Below, one piece after another: positions 31,586 through 41,358 of a DNA stretch of 64,000 bases. The number at the start of each line of letters is the position of its first letter. Positions within the stretch are counted from its first letter, which is position 1. The stretch is taken from positions 62,001 through 126,000 of the forward strand of contig NZ_CP047350.1 of the NCBI RefSeq assembly GCF_011045835.1, written 5' to 3'. The stretch is from Proteus terrae subsp. cibarius. Its GTDB lineage: Bacteria; Pseudomonadota; Gammaproteobacteria; Enterobacterales; Enterobacteriaceae. Below the pieces are notes generated by a model, which saw only the letters and a list, made by a program, of their open reading frames with translations, ran no database searches and was not told the origin of the DNA. The translations under genes and the position numbers were made by a program.

Positions 31586-32486
31586 ACTTTCGCTCCTGGC
31601 GCTGTCCTTGGCGCTTGGAACTTCAATGGCCTATGCCTCGGATGACATTCCTGTTGTCCCGGCCAGTGTTATGAAAAAGGATGTTCCTGCCCCTGTGACG
31701 TCAGGACAAAGCTCCCATGAGGTTGTGGGCAGCATGAATGAAAACCCCTTACTGACGATGAAGCCGGGGGTTAACCAGATCATCCCGATAGCCGTTGGTC
31801 ATCCGAACCGAATCGTCACGCCTTTCAGCAATCCTGAGATCGTTTCAACATCTCTGACCGGGGCGACGGATAACGGCCAGTGTGGTGAGGTCTGCATCAA
31901 AGAGAATGTGGTCTATGTCGCCACGGATAAGCAGTATCCGGTGACTATGTTCATTACTGAAAAAGGCTCGGAAGCCCAAGCTCTCAGCCTGACGATGGTT
32001 CCCCGTCGTATTCCGCCCAGAGAAGTCTTTCTCAAGCTCGATGGTGGTGTAGGTATCACTGGTGCTTTTGCCAATACCAAGGCTGAGACCTGGGAACAGA
32101 GCCAGCCTTATGTCGAAACCATCCGGTCAGTATTCCGAAAGATTGCTCTTGGTGAAGTCCCTCAAGGTTACACGTTGAACCGCATCCCTGCTGGTGCTGC
32201 GGTGCCGAGCTGCGCTCATCCTGGGGTAAAGGTGGATTTTAGCAAGGGGCAATACATGATGGGCCACCACCTTAACGTGTTCATCGGTGTCGCCCTGAAC
32301 GTCTCTGATCAGCCTATTGAGTTCAAAGAGGCGTTGTGTGGGAGCTGGGATGTGGCTGCGGTGACTACGTGGCCGCTTAACGTGCTTGAGCCCGGCCAGA
32401 AGACGGAGATCTATGTGGCGAAGAAGCAGAAGCGTGGTCTCGCACCAACGTCTAAGCGTCCATCGCTGCTGGGAGGTGCCCAATGA
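31569..32486 (+). CDS. traK: Conjugative transfer protein TraK
   Basis: The 305-residue periplasmic secretin-like component (VirB9-like) has a signal peptide ending at AYA-SDD, then a domain containing NQIIPIAVGHPNRIVTPFSN typical of TraK. It would form the outer-membrane core complex with TraV and TraB. It overlaps traB by ATGA. Confidence 0.9.
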   Translation: MKNNAKLSLLALSLALGTSMAYASDDIPVVPASVMKKDVPAPVTSGQSSHEVVGSMNENPLLTMKPGVNQIIPIAVGHPNRIVTPFSNPEIVSTSLTGATDNGQCGEVCIKENVVYVATDKQYPVTMFITEKGSEAQALSLTMVPRRIPPREVFLKLDGGVGITGAFANTKAETWEQSQPYVETIRSVFRKIALGEVPQGYTLNRIPAGAAVPSCAHPGVKVDFSKGQYMMGHHLNVFIGVALNVSDQPIEFKEALCGSWDVAAVTTWPLNVLEPGQKTEIYVAKKQKRGLAPTSKRPSLLGGAQ

Positions 32487-33799
32487 TTAAGCGATTTTGG
32501 ACACAGTTAGACCCCAACAAGAAGCGTTGGGTGTCTATCGCTGGCGGCGTCTTCGTTCTTTTTGCGGTCGTGACAATGTTCTCTGGTGAACCCAAGAAAG
32601 AAGAGAAGCGCGGTCGCCAAGAAACCATCAAGCACGTTCTCACAGACAAAAACACCCGTGAGATCGGGATAGATTCGTTGTCTGCCGATGTGAAGATGGT
32701 GTCTCGTGAAAACTCCGACCTGAAAAAGGAGCTGGAACGAGTCAAGAAAGAGCTGGAGGAAACCAAAACCACTGCCGGGAAATCCAGTGATGTTGGCCGT
32801 GAGATGACCCGCCTTCGTCAAGATTTGGACCGCCTGACCCAGAAGAACATGGAATTGGCTAAGAAAGTCGAAACCGGCGCTGCTGGTGGAAAAACATCCT
32901 CTTCATCAGAGGATGCCAGAGCCGATGTTAATGGTGCATCTGGTGGTGATGGTCAGTTCATGGAGAAAAAGCTCGACTACAAAGATCCAGCATCCTTTTT
33001 TCGGGACGCACCGCTTCCTGACTCGAAGGGTGGGGCTCCTGCAACTGGCAAGGGAGACGGTCGTGATGCAACTAAACCAGGCATCCAAATAGTGAGCTAC
33101 TCGCAGAAAGCGCCAGAAGTTGAAGAGAAGGACAACAAGGATGATGAGTCTATCTACCTACCTTCTGGCTCCATCCTGACAGGGGTGCTCATCAACGGTA
33201 TGGACGCACCAACATCTCAAGGTGCTCGTCGAGATCCGTTCCCTTCGACCCTCAGGATTCAGAAAGAGGCTATTTTGCCTAACCGCTTCCGTGCGGATGT
33301 TCGTGAGTGCTTCCTGATTGTTTCAGGCTATGGAGATCTCAGTTCAGAGCGAGCGTACCTGCGTGGCGAGACCTTCTCGTGCGTTCGGGATGATGGGGGG
33401 GTCATAGAAGCGAAGCTGGATTCCTATGCAGTGGGTGAAGACGGTAAGGCCGGTGTCCGTGGTCGCGTCGTATCGAAGCAGGGGCAAATCATCGCCAAGA
33501 GCTTGATGGCAGGCTTCCTTGGTGGCGTTTCCGAAGCCTTTGACGTCAATCCTGTGCCGGTCGTCAGCACTAACCCTGGCTCAAATACCCAGTACCAGTC
33601 TGTGTTCTCCGACCAGATGTTGCAGGGAGCAGCAGTGAAGGGGGCCAGTAAGGCGCTAGATCGCATCGCTCAGTTCTATATCGACATGGCCGAAGGCATC
33701 TTCCCCGTTATCGAGGTCGATGCTGGCCGTCAGGTAGACATCATCGTGACCAAAGGAACCAAGCTACAAATTCGTTCCACCGGGGGAACCAAGAAATGA
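32483..33799 (+). CDS. traB: Conjugative transfer protein TraB
   Basis: The 438-residue VirB10-like protein spans the envelope: a short cytoplasmic start, a membrane helix (WVSIAGGVFVLFAVVTMF), a coiled-coil and low-complexity periplasmic region (residues about 60-130), and a C-terminal beta-barrel domain (SGSILTGVLINGMDAPT...). It links the inner membrane to the TraK/TraV core. It overlaps traK and traV. Confidence 0.92.
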   Translation: MIKRFWTQLDPNKKRWVSIAGGVFVLFAVVTMFSGEPKKEEKRGRQETIKHVLTDKNTREIGIDSLSADVKMVSRENSDLKKELERVKKELEETKTTAGKSSDVGREMTRLRQDLDRLTQKNMELAKKVETGAAGGKTSSSSEDARADVNGASGGDGQFMEKKLDYKDPASFFRDAPLPDSKGGAPATGKGDGRDATKPGIQIVSYSQKAPEVEEKDNKDDESIYLPSGSILTGVLINGMDAPTSQGARRDPFPSTLRIQKEAILPNRFRADVRECFLIVSGYGDLSSERAYLRGETFSCVRDDGGVIEAKLDSYAVGEDGKAGVRGRVVSKQGQIIAKSLMAGFLGGVSEAFDVNPVPVVSTNPGSNTQYQSVFSDQMLQGAAVKGASKALDRIAQFYIDMAEGIFPVIEVDAGRQVDIIVTKGTKLQIRSTGGTKK

Positions 33800-34374
33800 A
33801 AAATTTGAACATTTTGACCAGAAAGGGCAGTTCCAGAGGCGAGGCTCAAAAGGAACAGGCAGTAAGATCCGCAAAGATGTTGGGGGTGGGTGCAGCGCTA
33901 CTTATTTTGTCGGGCTGTTCGACGTTCAACATCGGCAAGGATGAGTATAGCTGTCCGGGAATGCCGAATGGTGTTCAGTGTATGTCAGCGCGAGACGTTT
34001 ACGCCGCAACCAATGACGGAAATGTCCCGCGCCCAATGAAACCAGAGGAAGTCGAGGCCAAAGCGGAAGCGGATGGCGAAGGTTCCTCAAACGTTTCAGC
34101 GAACTCATCTAGCTCCGGAGACCCGGTGATTGACAACTATGTCGCACCGCGTCTTCCGGATCGCCCGATTCCAATTCGTACACCAGCACAGGTTATGCGG
34201 ATTTGGGTAGCTCCCTGGGAGGACACCAATGGTGATCTCATCGTGACAGGGTATGTCTATACCGAAATCGAACCGCGCAGGTGGGTGATTGGGGATGGCA
34301 CACCGCAAAGTGAGCCAGTTTTGAGACCGCTGCAAACGGTACAACACGAACCGAAGTCTGAAACAACCAAATAG
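33796..34374 (+). CDS. traV: Conjugative transfer lipoprotein TraV
   Basis: The 192-residue outer-membrane lipoprotein (VirB7-like) has its lipobox LILSGCSTF at about residue 50 after an unusually long N-terminal stretch, then the family segment YSCPGMPNGVQCMSARDVY with two cysteines. It stabilises the TraK ring. It is coupled to traB by ATGA and followed by traA. Confidence 0.9.
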   Translation: MKNLNILTRKGSSRGEAQKEQAVRSAKMLGVGAALLILSGCSTFNIGKDEYSCPGMPNGVQCMSARDVYAATNDGNVPRPMKPEEVEAKAEADGEGSSNVSANSSSSGDPVIDNYVAPRLPDRPIPIRTPAQVMRIWVAPWEDTNGDLIVTGYVYTEIEPRRWVIGDGTPQSEPVLRPLQTVQHEPKSETTK

Positions 34375-34386
34375 GAGATGTTCTTG

Positions 34387-34770
34387 ATGAACGCAAATCA
34401 GTTGGCGAATGCCTCAAGTAAAAACAACGCACTCTTCCTCTTCCTGGGGTTGATGGTGGTAGCCTTCCTGCTCGTGCCGGATCAGGCCCACGCTGGTACT
34501 GGTGGTACAGCGTTTGACGACGTATGGGTAACTCTCAAGGATTGGACCCAAGGTACTTTGGGTCGAATCGTTGCGGGTGCGATGATCCTGGTCGGTGTTG
34601 TTGGTGGTATCGCTCGCCAGAGCCTCATGGCTTTCGCTATGGGTATCGGTGGCGGTATGGGCCTGTACAACTCCCCGACCGTAGTGGAATCCATCATGTC
34701 TGCTACTCTGGAACATGCAGAGAAGGTCATCCCGGCTGTTGTGCAACTCAGCAATGGCCTGGGGGTGTAA
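34387..34770 (+). CDS. traA: Propilin TraA
   Basis: The 127-residue propilin has an N-terminal leader and hydrophobic segment (LFLFLGLMVVAFLLVPDQAHA), probable cleavage after AHA, and a mature pilin with two hydrophobic helices (IVAGAMILVGVVGGIARQ and LMAFAMGIGGGMGLY). The ATG at 34387 with AGGAG upstream is chosen; ATG 34378 overlaps that site. It is the last gene of the operon and is followed by a terminator. Confidence 0.88.
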   Translation: MNANQLANASSKNNALFLFLGLMVVAFLLVPDQAHAGTGGTAFDDVWVTLKDWTQGTLGRIVAGAMILVGVVGGIARQSLMAFAMGIGGGMGLYNSPTVVESIMSATLEHAEKVIPAVVQLSNGLGV

Positions 34771-34802
34771 AAGACACCTTGCCGTTAATCAACGGGTGAT
34801 AG

Positions 34803-34831
34803 GGGCAGCCTAAAAGCTGCCCTTATTTTTT
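34803..34831 (+). terminator. Terminator after traA
   Basis: GGGCAGC and GCTGCCC pair around CTAAAA, followed by TTATTTTTT. It ends the traL-traA transcript. Confidence 0.88.
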
Positions 34832-34874
34832 GGCAAAAAGTCCAGTCATAACAAATTCCAACTATTTCCTTATT

Positions 34875-34889
34875 TGCTCAAAAAGGGCA
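34875..34889 (+). promoter_or_regulatory. Candidate AcaCD-type box before the Ig-like giant gene
   Basis: TGCTCAAAAAGGGCA lies 96 bp before the start at 34971, which puts the Ig-like gene into the same regulon as the tra operons. Confidence 0.6.
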
Positions 34890-34970
34890 CTTCCACAGCC
34901 CATGTTTATGCACTCCCTCCCGTAACCTCCAGCATTGGGTTCTTGTAACTCAAAACGAATGGAGAATGCG

Positions 34971-37900
34971 ATGATCAATTTCAAGCCTAAAATTCCGGCG
35001 ATGCTTGGGGCTCTGGCGGTTCTTACCGCTGGTGCTGCTCATGCAGAGCTGCTGGAATACACCTTTAAGGCTCCAGATGGTACGCAACGGTCTCTGACTC
35101 CGAATGCCAACTATGCCAACCCAACGGGCAATATCTCGTTTGCCTTGAGTGCCGGTATCGACCGAAAGGTAAAGATTTCGGTGATTCGGTCGGATGGAAC
35201 AGTGGTTTCGACAGCGACCAGCCACCTTCTTGGGGCTACTGATCGCATCACAGTGGGTGGAAAATCCTACTATGGTGCGGAACTTCAACTACCGGCTCCT
35301 TCCGAGGGAGTCTACAAACTAAGGGCCGAAATACTGGCGTCAGACGGAAGTTCCGTTCAGACTGATGAATACCCGCTTCAAGTCGATACGACAGCGCCAA
35401 GTTTGGCAAACGTGACAGTAAAAGGGGAATGGAACCGGGCGCTTTCTGATGGAACGCTACTGCGAGGTCCTAACCGATTTTCAGGTATAGATGTGTCTGC
35501 ATCTGATGCCGGTTCTTCGGTTTCCTCTATACAGGCGTATGCTGTAGATAGCAAAGGCAAGAGGAGTCCTGTTGTCTCGGTTAATTACGCCAACGGCCAA
35601 GGCCAGTTGTTGAACTGGAGCACTGTGTTCCCTAATGGGGAGGATCTATATACGCTTCATTTCGAGGCCCTGGATAAAGCAGGGAACAAAGGGTCAATAG
35701 CCTATCCTATTGCTTGGGATTCAGTAGGTGCAAAGTCTGGAGAGAATCCTGAGCCAGTAGCAGTGTATGACCCTAAGAACCCGCAGGCCTCAACTTTTAA
35801 GGTTAATGGTCAGGCCCTATCAGGTTTTGCGCCTTATCAGAACGGAATGACCATTTATTCCGATACCTACAGGGTGCTCTACCGGATACCCAAAACAAAC
35901 TCCTATCCTTCTTCACCTTACGGTGCTCAAAGCGGTAACTGGTGTGATTATAAAAACTGTATTGAAGGCAATATCATTGCCGAAGACGGTACATATGATT
36001 ATCGGCAGACGCAAGCTGATGTATTCCAGCAACATGGGACAAAAACTAAGTCGTTTATTATTTACGACTGGGTTATGAACTCTCTTGGTAATACATCCGT
36101 CAGTGTGAAAGCTGATCCATCGGTTAGCTTGGCTCCCATCGGTAAGTATGTTGAATATCTTAGGGATGATGGTCAGTGGGTCCGCGGTGAAACCATTAAT
36201 ATGAGCTCAGTTAACCATTATAAAAAACTGAGATTTCATGTTGAGCCGAGACCTTACGCTCAGGAGTTATGGGGATCTTGGTTGCCTACTACTAAAATTC
36301 CGGCAAATGCTTCTTATGCAGAAGTGGATACGGATATATCGTTCAGTGGGCGCTCATGTTCATGGCCTGGATATTGGTCTCGACCGGAAGGGAAGCCTGA
36401 ACTTCCGTCTGATCGGATTGGGGCAACGTTCTGCTATGACCTTAACCCTCCTGAAATTGCTGGGTTAGAACGAAATGGGCGGATTTTTAAAGCTCATTTC
36501 CGTGAGCCTGATTCATTTGACGGTTGGGGTGTTAACCAGTGGGTTATTTCTAACAACTCAAGTGCGTCTGCGATAACCTCGACTGGCGAAGAACGTCCGT
36601 TGTCTCGTACTGAAGTTCTTCGTAGTAGCACAAATGATTGGTTTTTCACATTTTCTGCTGAGAATCTGTCAGAGGGCACATATACCGGCATATCTCTCGT
36701 AGCTAAAGATGCTTTCGGTAATGAGGTTAAGCAGGTATTCACTGGCTCCCAATATGCTATGAGCATAGATAATTCAGCGCCGACACTAACCGTATCGATC
36801 AGTGATGGAGCACCAATCCAGTCTTTGGATGATGTTGTAATCACCTTGACTGATACTGCCGACCCGAGTCCTAAGCTGACCTCTATTGCCCTCGTCGGAG
36901 GCCCAGCCGATGACAAGGTGCAGTTGTCTTGGCGTGAGGAGTCGAAAGGTCGATTCCGCCTTGAGTACCCGGTAATGTTCCCGTCTTTGAAGGAAGGGGA
37001 ATCTTACACGCTGACTGTTTCCGGTGAGGACGCACAAGGCAACGCGGTTCAAAAGGCGGTTGGCTTCGAGTACAAACCGCGTCAGGTGATGCTGGCGGAT
37101 GGGATGGATGGCAAGGTTATGGTCCCCGCTGTCACTCATGAATTTGTTCATGCAGATGGCAAGCGGATCATCGAGACCAAGCCGCTGACGCTCAGTGATG
37201 GTGCTGTCGTGACAGGTTCATACGACGTGTTTGCGACCCTCCGTTCTGATGCGAAAGTGCCGCTGGTGGTGAATGGGGTGCGTATCGAGCCGGGCCAGAC
37301 AATGGGGATCATGAGCCAACATGATTTCGGTGCGTCAGGTGGTCGTTTGAGCATTCCGGTTAAACCGGCTGTTCCTGATGTGGTCGGCTCTTCCAGTCTT
37401 CTTGTCATGACCTCCGCGCCGAACTCACCCATCTTGGTTGTGGACATCAATACCTGGAAAGGGACGGCCAAGCTCTCGGCTGAATCATGGACAATTCGCC
37501 AGGTTATTGACCCGGTGAAAATCTATGCCCTGCCAGAGTCGGGTGTGCCTTGCCGGTTCACCACGAAAGAGGATGTGGCTATGGCCGCAGACCCAATTCG
37601 TGACCCGGTGTGTTTGCTCCAATGGGACAGAACTCCGGATGAGGCTGAACAAACTACGCAGGACAACAACGGGATGAAAGTTGCCGGGCTGGTGGGGCAG
37701 GCTGTGAGCATTGGTGAACAACCTGTCGAATACAGCCTGTACCTGTTCAGTGGTGACGGTTCCAAGGTAAAAGTTGGGTCTGGCTCTCAGAACCTGACGG
37801 TAACTACTGCCTATGGCTCTGTTGGTTACACCCCGATTGATGACATTGCTCAGGTGAATCGCGTCATTGAAGACTTTGATGTGAACTTCAAGCAGAGCAA

Positions 37901-40502
37901 AGGTCCTGATTGTTCAATCACTCTCAGTGCTGACCGTGCGAAAAACGAGGCCGCGAACAAAGCTGTTGGCAGTGCAAGCCGCACCTGTCTGTTCGAGTGG
38001 CAGCAGATCCCCGATGGACTGGTCCAAGACCCGTTATCGGAATCTCCTTCGTTGTCAGGTTCCCTGGCCGAGAACGGTGATCACCCTCTGGGGTGGCGGG
38101 TAAGTATTTTCACCCGTAACGGCACTCGGGTGACGTTGAACGACGAGACTTTCAATGTCGAAGCGGTTGACCCACCAGCTCCGACCGTTGAACTAGCCTC
38201 CGACTACAACTTCAAAGACAACATCTACTTGGTGCCGATGACAGGTAACTACCTGGGTGATGCCATTATCAACTCTGAACGAGCTGATCTGGATATTGCC
38301 ATATCGCGCAACTCTGATGTTCTTGAGTCTGAGACCTTCACTCCGGGATGGGGTGCCACCAATAAGGTGTATCGCCGCATCAATACCGATGAGCGAGCGT
38401 TGTGGGAGGAGACCACCTACAAGGTGAACGCGGCCTACAACAAGGTGCCTGATGTGAAGACTGAGGTTGTCTACCGGGCTATCTCTGCACCTTCTGACAG
38501 TATCCGTCCTATCGTTGAAGTTAAAGGTGATACCGCGATTGACACCCAGGCATTGCCGGTTAGGGTTCTCATCCGTGATCAGTACAAACCTGATGGTGAC
38601 TATGACGCTAACACGATGGGGGTGTGGAAAGTACGCCTGATCCAGCAAAAGGCCTACAACGAGACGGTTGCGCTCACTGATTATGCGGAAGCATCGAACG
38701 GTGAAGCTCAGTTCTCAGTAGACCTGTCTGGTGTGGATACTTCCTCCGTCCGTATCGCTGCTGAGGCTGTTCTGGAAAGCCCTGTTGAGGGTTACAACCG
38801 CACAGAGTTGTCTATCAGACCTGCCTTCTTGACAGTGCTTCGTGGTGGTGCCATCGGTGCTGGCGTGGAGGCTCGCAAGTTGTCTGGTGAAGCTCCGTTC
38901 ACTGCTGTGTTCAAGCTATCTTTGGACGACCGTCAGGATCTCCGGGCTACCGGCCAGGTTGTGTGGGAAACCAGTAAGGACGACGGTAAAACCTGGGAGC
39001 AGTTCATCCCAGAAGATCGATACAAGTATCAGCTTGTGAAGACCTTCGACAAGGGGGAGTACCAGGTTCGGGCCAAGGTGGTGAACGTCAACTCAGGTGC
39101 GGAAAAGTACACCGAAGCGGTCAGTGTTGTCGCTTACGACAAACCTGATATTGCTGTTATCGGCCCGACCACGTTGTTTGTCGGAAGTGAAGGCAAGTAC
39201 ACAGCGAACCTGACGTTGAACGATGAGCCAATCTCCGGTGGCAATGCCATTGTTGAGTGGTCTACTGACGGTGGCAAAACCTACGCGCAGACAGGGGATA
39301 GCATCACGCTTTCGAGCGATGAAGAAACCCGATACCGCCTGTGGGCTCGTGTGCGCTCTGCCACTGCACCGGCTGATGACGGCTATGCCTATGAAGTTGC
39401 GAAAACGGCAGTTGACTTCCGAGCAGTGAAGGCCCCCCGTCCTTACGTGACAGGGCCGCGAGTCATTGAGACCGGTAAGAAGTATGTGTTCAAAGCCGAA
39501 ACCAGCCTGCCTTACCGTGGGATGGACGTGAAGCTGAACGGGTTCTTCACGCTGCCTGATGGCTCAATTGTGCAGGGTGATACTGCTGAGTACGTGCCTT
39601 CGGACACTGACCTCAACCAGGCTACTGTAGAAACGAAGTACACCACCTGGATCGAAGGATACCGAGATCAGGGTGCAGAAGCCTCGCATAGCCTACGCTC
39701 CCGCGTGTGGCAGTATGTATGGCCGAGCTTCGGAATGCAGGTCAGGAAGAACGCTGACGTGGCTCCTGCGACGATCACCGCGTCAGTGCGGCCAATTGCC
39801 TTCAACGGCAAGCTGGAAGAACCGACCTACGAGTGGGAGTTGCCGGAAGGCGCAGTGATTCAGGATCAGCGGCAGGATATTGTCCGGTCCTTTGTGATCA
39901 ATGAGCCGGGCGATTACAACATCAAGGTGACTGTCCGTGATGCTCGCGGCCATGAAACCGTGATCGAGCAACCGCTCAAGATCGGCCAGGCAGAGCCCTA
40001 TGCTATCGACCTGCAATACTCTGGCTCGAACAAATACGAGCGTGAGCCTCTGGATGTGCTGTTGCGACCGTACATTTCTGGCGGCCACCCACGCGACCGT
40101 ATTTCGACTCGCGTCTACTCGGTAGATGGTACGCCGTTGGAAAGCAGCGGTTACTACGGCAGAGCAACTCTGGGCGCTGGTGAGCACAGCATCAAGCTGA
40201 AAATAACCTCAGAAATGGGGCATGAAGCTGAGGGCGAGGTGAACATCAATGTGGCAGAGAACAAGTTGCCTGCATGTAGCCTGAGCTCACGAGAGACCGT
40301 TGGGTCGTGGATCGTTTATGCGAACTGCGAAGATACCGATGGCCGCATGAAGTCCTACGAATGGACCATTGCCGGTGAGTTGCAGAGCATCAGCTCTGAT
40401 CGAGTGACTATCAGCAAGGGCACCTATGAAACGATGCCGACCATCTCTCTGGTTGGGGTCGATGACTCTGGTGGCAAATCCGAAGCTGTTACCATGAACT
40501 AA
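34971..40502 (+). CDS. Giant Ig-like-repeat exported protein (orf1847)
   Basis: The 1,843-residue product starts with a signal peptide (FKPKIPAMLGALAVLTAGAAHA) and consists almost entirely of beta-rich Ig-like or Big-type repeats. Visible are GSIAYPIAWDS-type strands and PKD-like segments (YEWELPEGAVIQDQ, NEPGDYNIKVTVRDARGHE). The ATG at 34971 has GGAG six bases upstream; the ATG at 34959 gives 1,847 residues, the figure in the name orf1847. Large Ig-like proteins on IncHI plasmids (RSP) act at the cell surface in conjugation, so an adhesin or mating role is plausible. It stands alone between traA and dsbC with its own box and terminator. Confidence 0.85.
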   Translation: MINFKPKIPAMLGALAVLTAGAAHAELLEYTFKAPDGTQRSLTPNANYANPTGNISFALSAGIDRKVKISVIRSDGTVVSTATSHLLGATDRITVGGKSYYGAELQLPAPSEGVYKLRAEILASDGSSVQTDEYPLQVDTTAPSLANVTVKGEWNRALSDGTLLRGPNRFSGIDVSASDAGSSVSSIQAYAVDSKGKRSPVVSVNYANGQGQLLNWSTVFPNGEDLYTLHFEALDKAGNKGSIAYPIAWDSVGAKSGENPEPVAVYDPKNPQASTFKVNGQALSGFAPYQNGMTIYSDTYRVLYRIPKTNSYPSSPYGAQSGNWCDYKNCIEGNIIAEDGTYDYRQTQADVFQQHGTKTKSFIIYDWVMNSLGNTSVSVKADPSVSLAPIGKYVEYLRDDGQWVRGETINMSSVNHYKKLRFHVEPRPYAQELWGSWLPTTKIPANASYAEVDTDISFSGRSCSWPGYWSRPEGKPELPSDRIGATFCYDLNPPEIAGLERNGRIFKAHFREPDSFDGWGVNQWVISNNSSASAITSTGEERPLSRTEVLRSSTNDWFFTFSAENLSEGTYTGISLVAKDAFGNEVKQVFTGSQYAMSIDNSAPTLTVSISDGAPIQSLDDVVITLTDTADPSPKLTSIALVGGPADDKVQLSWREESKGRFRLEYPVMFPSLKEGESYTLTVSGEDAQGNAVQKAVGFEYKPRQVMLADGMDGKVMVPAVTHEFVHADGKRIIETKPLTLSDGAVVTGSYDVFATLRSDAKVPLVVNGVRIEPGQTMGIMSQHDFGASGGRLSIPVKPAVPDVVGSSSLLVMTSAPNSPILVVDINTWKGTAKLSAESWTIRQVIDPVKIYALPESGVPCRFTTKEDVAMAADPIRDPVCLLQWDRTPDEAEQTTQDNNGMKVAGLVGQAVSIGEQPVEYSLYLFSGDGSKVKVGSGSQNLTVTTAYGSVGYTPIDDIAQVNRVIEDFDVNFKQSKGPDCSITLSADRAKNEAANKAVGSASRTCLFEWQQIPDGLVQDPLSESPSLSGSLAENGDHPLGWRVSIFTRNGTRVTLNDETFNVEAVDPPAPTVELASDYNFKDNIYLVPMTGNYLGDAIINSERADLDIAISRNSDVLESETFTPGWGATNKVYRRINTDERALWEETTYKVNAAYNKVPDVKTEVVYRAISAPSDSIRPIVEVKGDTAIDTQALPVRVLIRDQYKPDGDYDANTMGVWKVRLIQQKAYNETVALTDYAEASNGEAQFSVDLSGVDTSSVRIAAEAVLESPVEGYNRTELSIRPAFLTVLRGGAIGAGVEARKLSGEAPFTAVFKLSLDDRQDLRATGQVVWETSKDDGKTWEQFIPEDRYKYQLVKTFDKGEYQVRAKVVNVNSGAEKYTEAVSVVAYDKPDIAVIGPTTLFVGSEGKYTANLTLNDEPISGGNAIVEWSTDGGKTYAQTGDSITLSSDEETRYRLWARVRSATAPADDGYAYEVAKTAVDFRAVKAPRPYVTGPRVIETGKKYVFKAETSLPYRGMDVKLNGFFTLPDGSIVQGDTAEYVPSDTDLNQATVETKYTTWIEGYRDQGAEASHSLRSRVWQYVWPSFGMQVRKNADVAPATITASVRPIAFNGKLEEPTYEWELPEGAVIQDQRQDIVRSFVINEPGDYNIKVTVRDARGHETVIEQPLKIGQAEPYAIDLQYSGSNKYEREPLDVLLRPYISGGHPRDRISTRVYSVDGTPLESSGYYGRATLGAGEHSIKLKITSEMGHEAEGEVNINVAENKLPACSLSSRETVGSWIVYANCEDTDGRMKSYEWTIAGELQSISSDRVTISKGTYETMPTISLVGVDDSGGKSEAVTMN

Positions 40503-40516
40503 GGTTCATTCCTCTC

Positions 40517-40545
40517 AAAGCCCGGTTCAGACCGGGCTTTTTTTT
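40517..40545 (+). terminator. Terminator after the Ig-like gene
   Basis: AAAGCCCGGT and ACCGGGCTTT form a perfect 10-bp stem around TCAG, followed by a run of T. Confidence 0.92.
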
Positions 40546-40560
40546 GTATCGCGCTGGAAT

Positions 40561-40575
40561 TGTCCAAATTGGGCT
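40561..40575 (+). promoter_or_regulatory. Candidate AcaCD-type box before dsbC
   Basis: TGTCCAAATTGGGCT lies 90 bp before dsbC, the same position as in the other transfer operons. Confidence 0.65.
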
Positions 40576-40650
40576 ATTACAGAGGCGAGTCTATTTCCCT
40601 CCCCCGGATACACTGCCCAGCATCCAGTAATCCAATCTTAGGGGATAGAC

Positions 40651-41358
40651 ATGCGGACAAAATTACTCGGGGCGCTGATGGTGTTCGGGATTATTACCGG
40701 CACGGCTCATGCGTCATCGAAATTGGAAATCACCGATCCCAGAGCGGCGAAGATAGAGGACATCGTAGAGCTACCCATCAAAGGGGTTCGAGCCGTCCAA
40801 AGTGATGGGCAGATCATGTTCCTCTCTGAAAACGGGCGATTTGTTATTTCAGGACAAATCTACGACCTGTGGAGCAAGAAGCCCCTCAACACGATGTCCC
40901 AAATGAGGGATGTAGCGGAGCGTATCCACTTCAAGAGCATGGGCATGGATGTGGACACGCTGAACACCGTTTCGATGGGGCGTGGTGACAAAGAGGTGGT
41001 GGTCTTTGTCGATCCTAGATGCGCGGTTTGCCATCAGCTCATGGGTGATGCCAAATCGCTGGTGGATGATTACACCTTTAAATTTATCGTGATTCCTGCT
41101 CTGGGTGCTGAGTCCAACCGCTTGGCAAAGAACTTGTACTGCGCGAAAGACAAAACCCACGCGCTCGATGCGCTGATGAACAACACCTTGGGTTCCCTTC
41201 CTTCAAAAGAAACCTGCGACCCCGGCCAATACGATCAAACGCTGCTGACAGCTCATTTCATTGGGATTGAGGGCGTTCCGTTCGTGGTTGCTCCGGATGG
41301 TCGTGTCAGCAAAGGACGTCCGAAGAACCTGAAATCATGGTTGGAGAGTGTTGAATGA
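40651..41358 (+). CDS. dsbC: Thiol:disulfide isomerase DsbC
   Basis: The 235-residue periplasmic protein has a signal peptide (LLGALMVFGIITGTAHA), an N-terminal dimerisation-type domain, and a thioredoxin fold with the active site DPRCAVCHQL at about residues 121-130. IEGVPFVVAPDGRV supplies the cis-proline loop. It probably folds cysteine-rich transfer proteins such as TraU and TraN. It begins the dsbC-traC-trhF-traW-traU operon and overlaps traC by ATGA. Confidence 0.92.
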   Translation: MRTKLLGALMVFGIITGTAHASSKLEITDPRAAKIEDIVELPIKGVRAVQSDGQIMFLSENGRFVISGQIYDLWSKKPLNTMSQMRDVAERIHFKSMGMDVDTLNTVSMGRGDKEVVVFVDPRCAVCHQLMGDAKSLVDDYTFKFIVIPALGAESNRLAKNLYCAKDKTHALDALMNNTLGSLPSKETCDPGQYDQTLLTAHFIGIEGVPFVVAPDGRVSKGRPKNLKSWLESVE

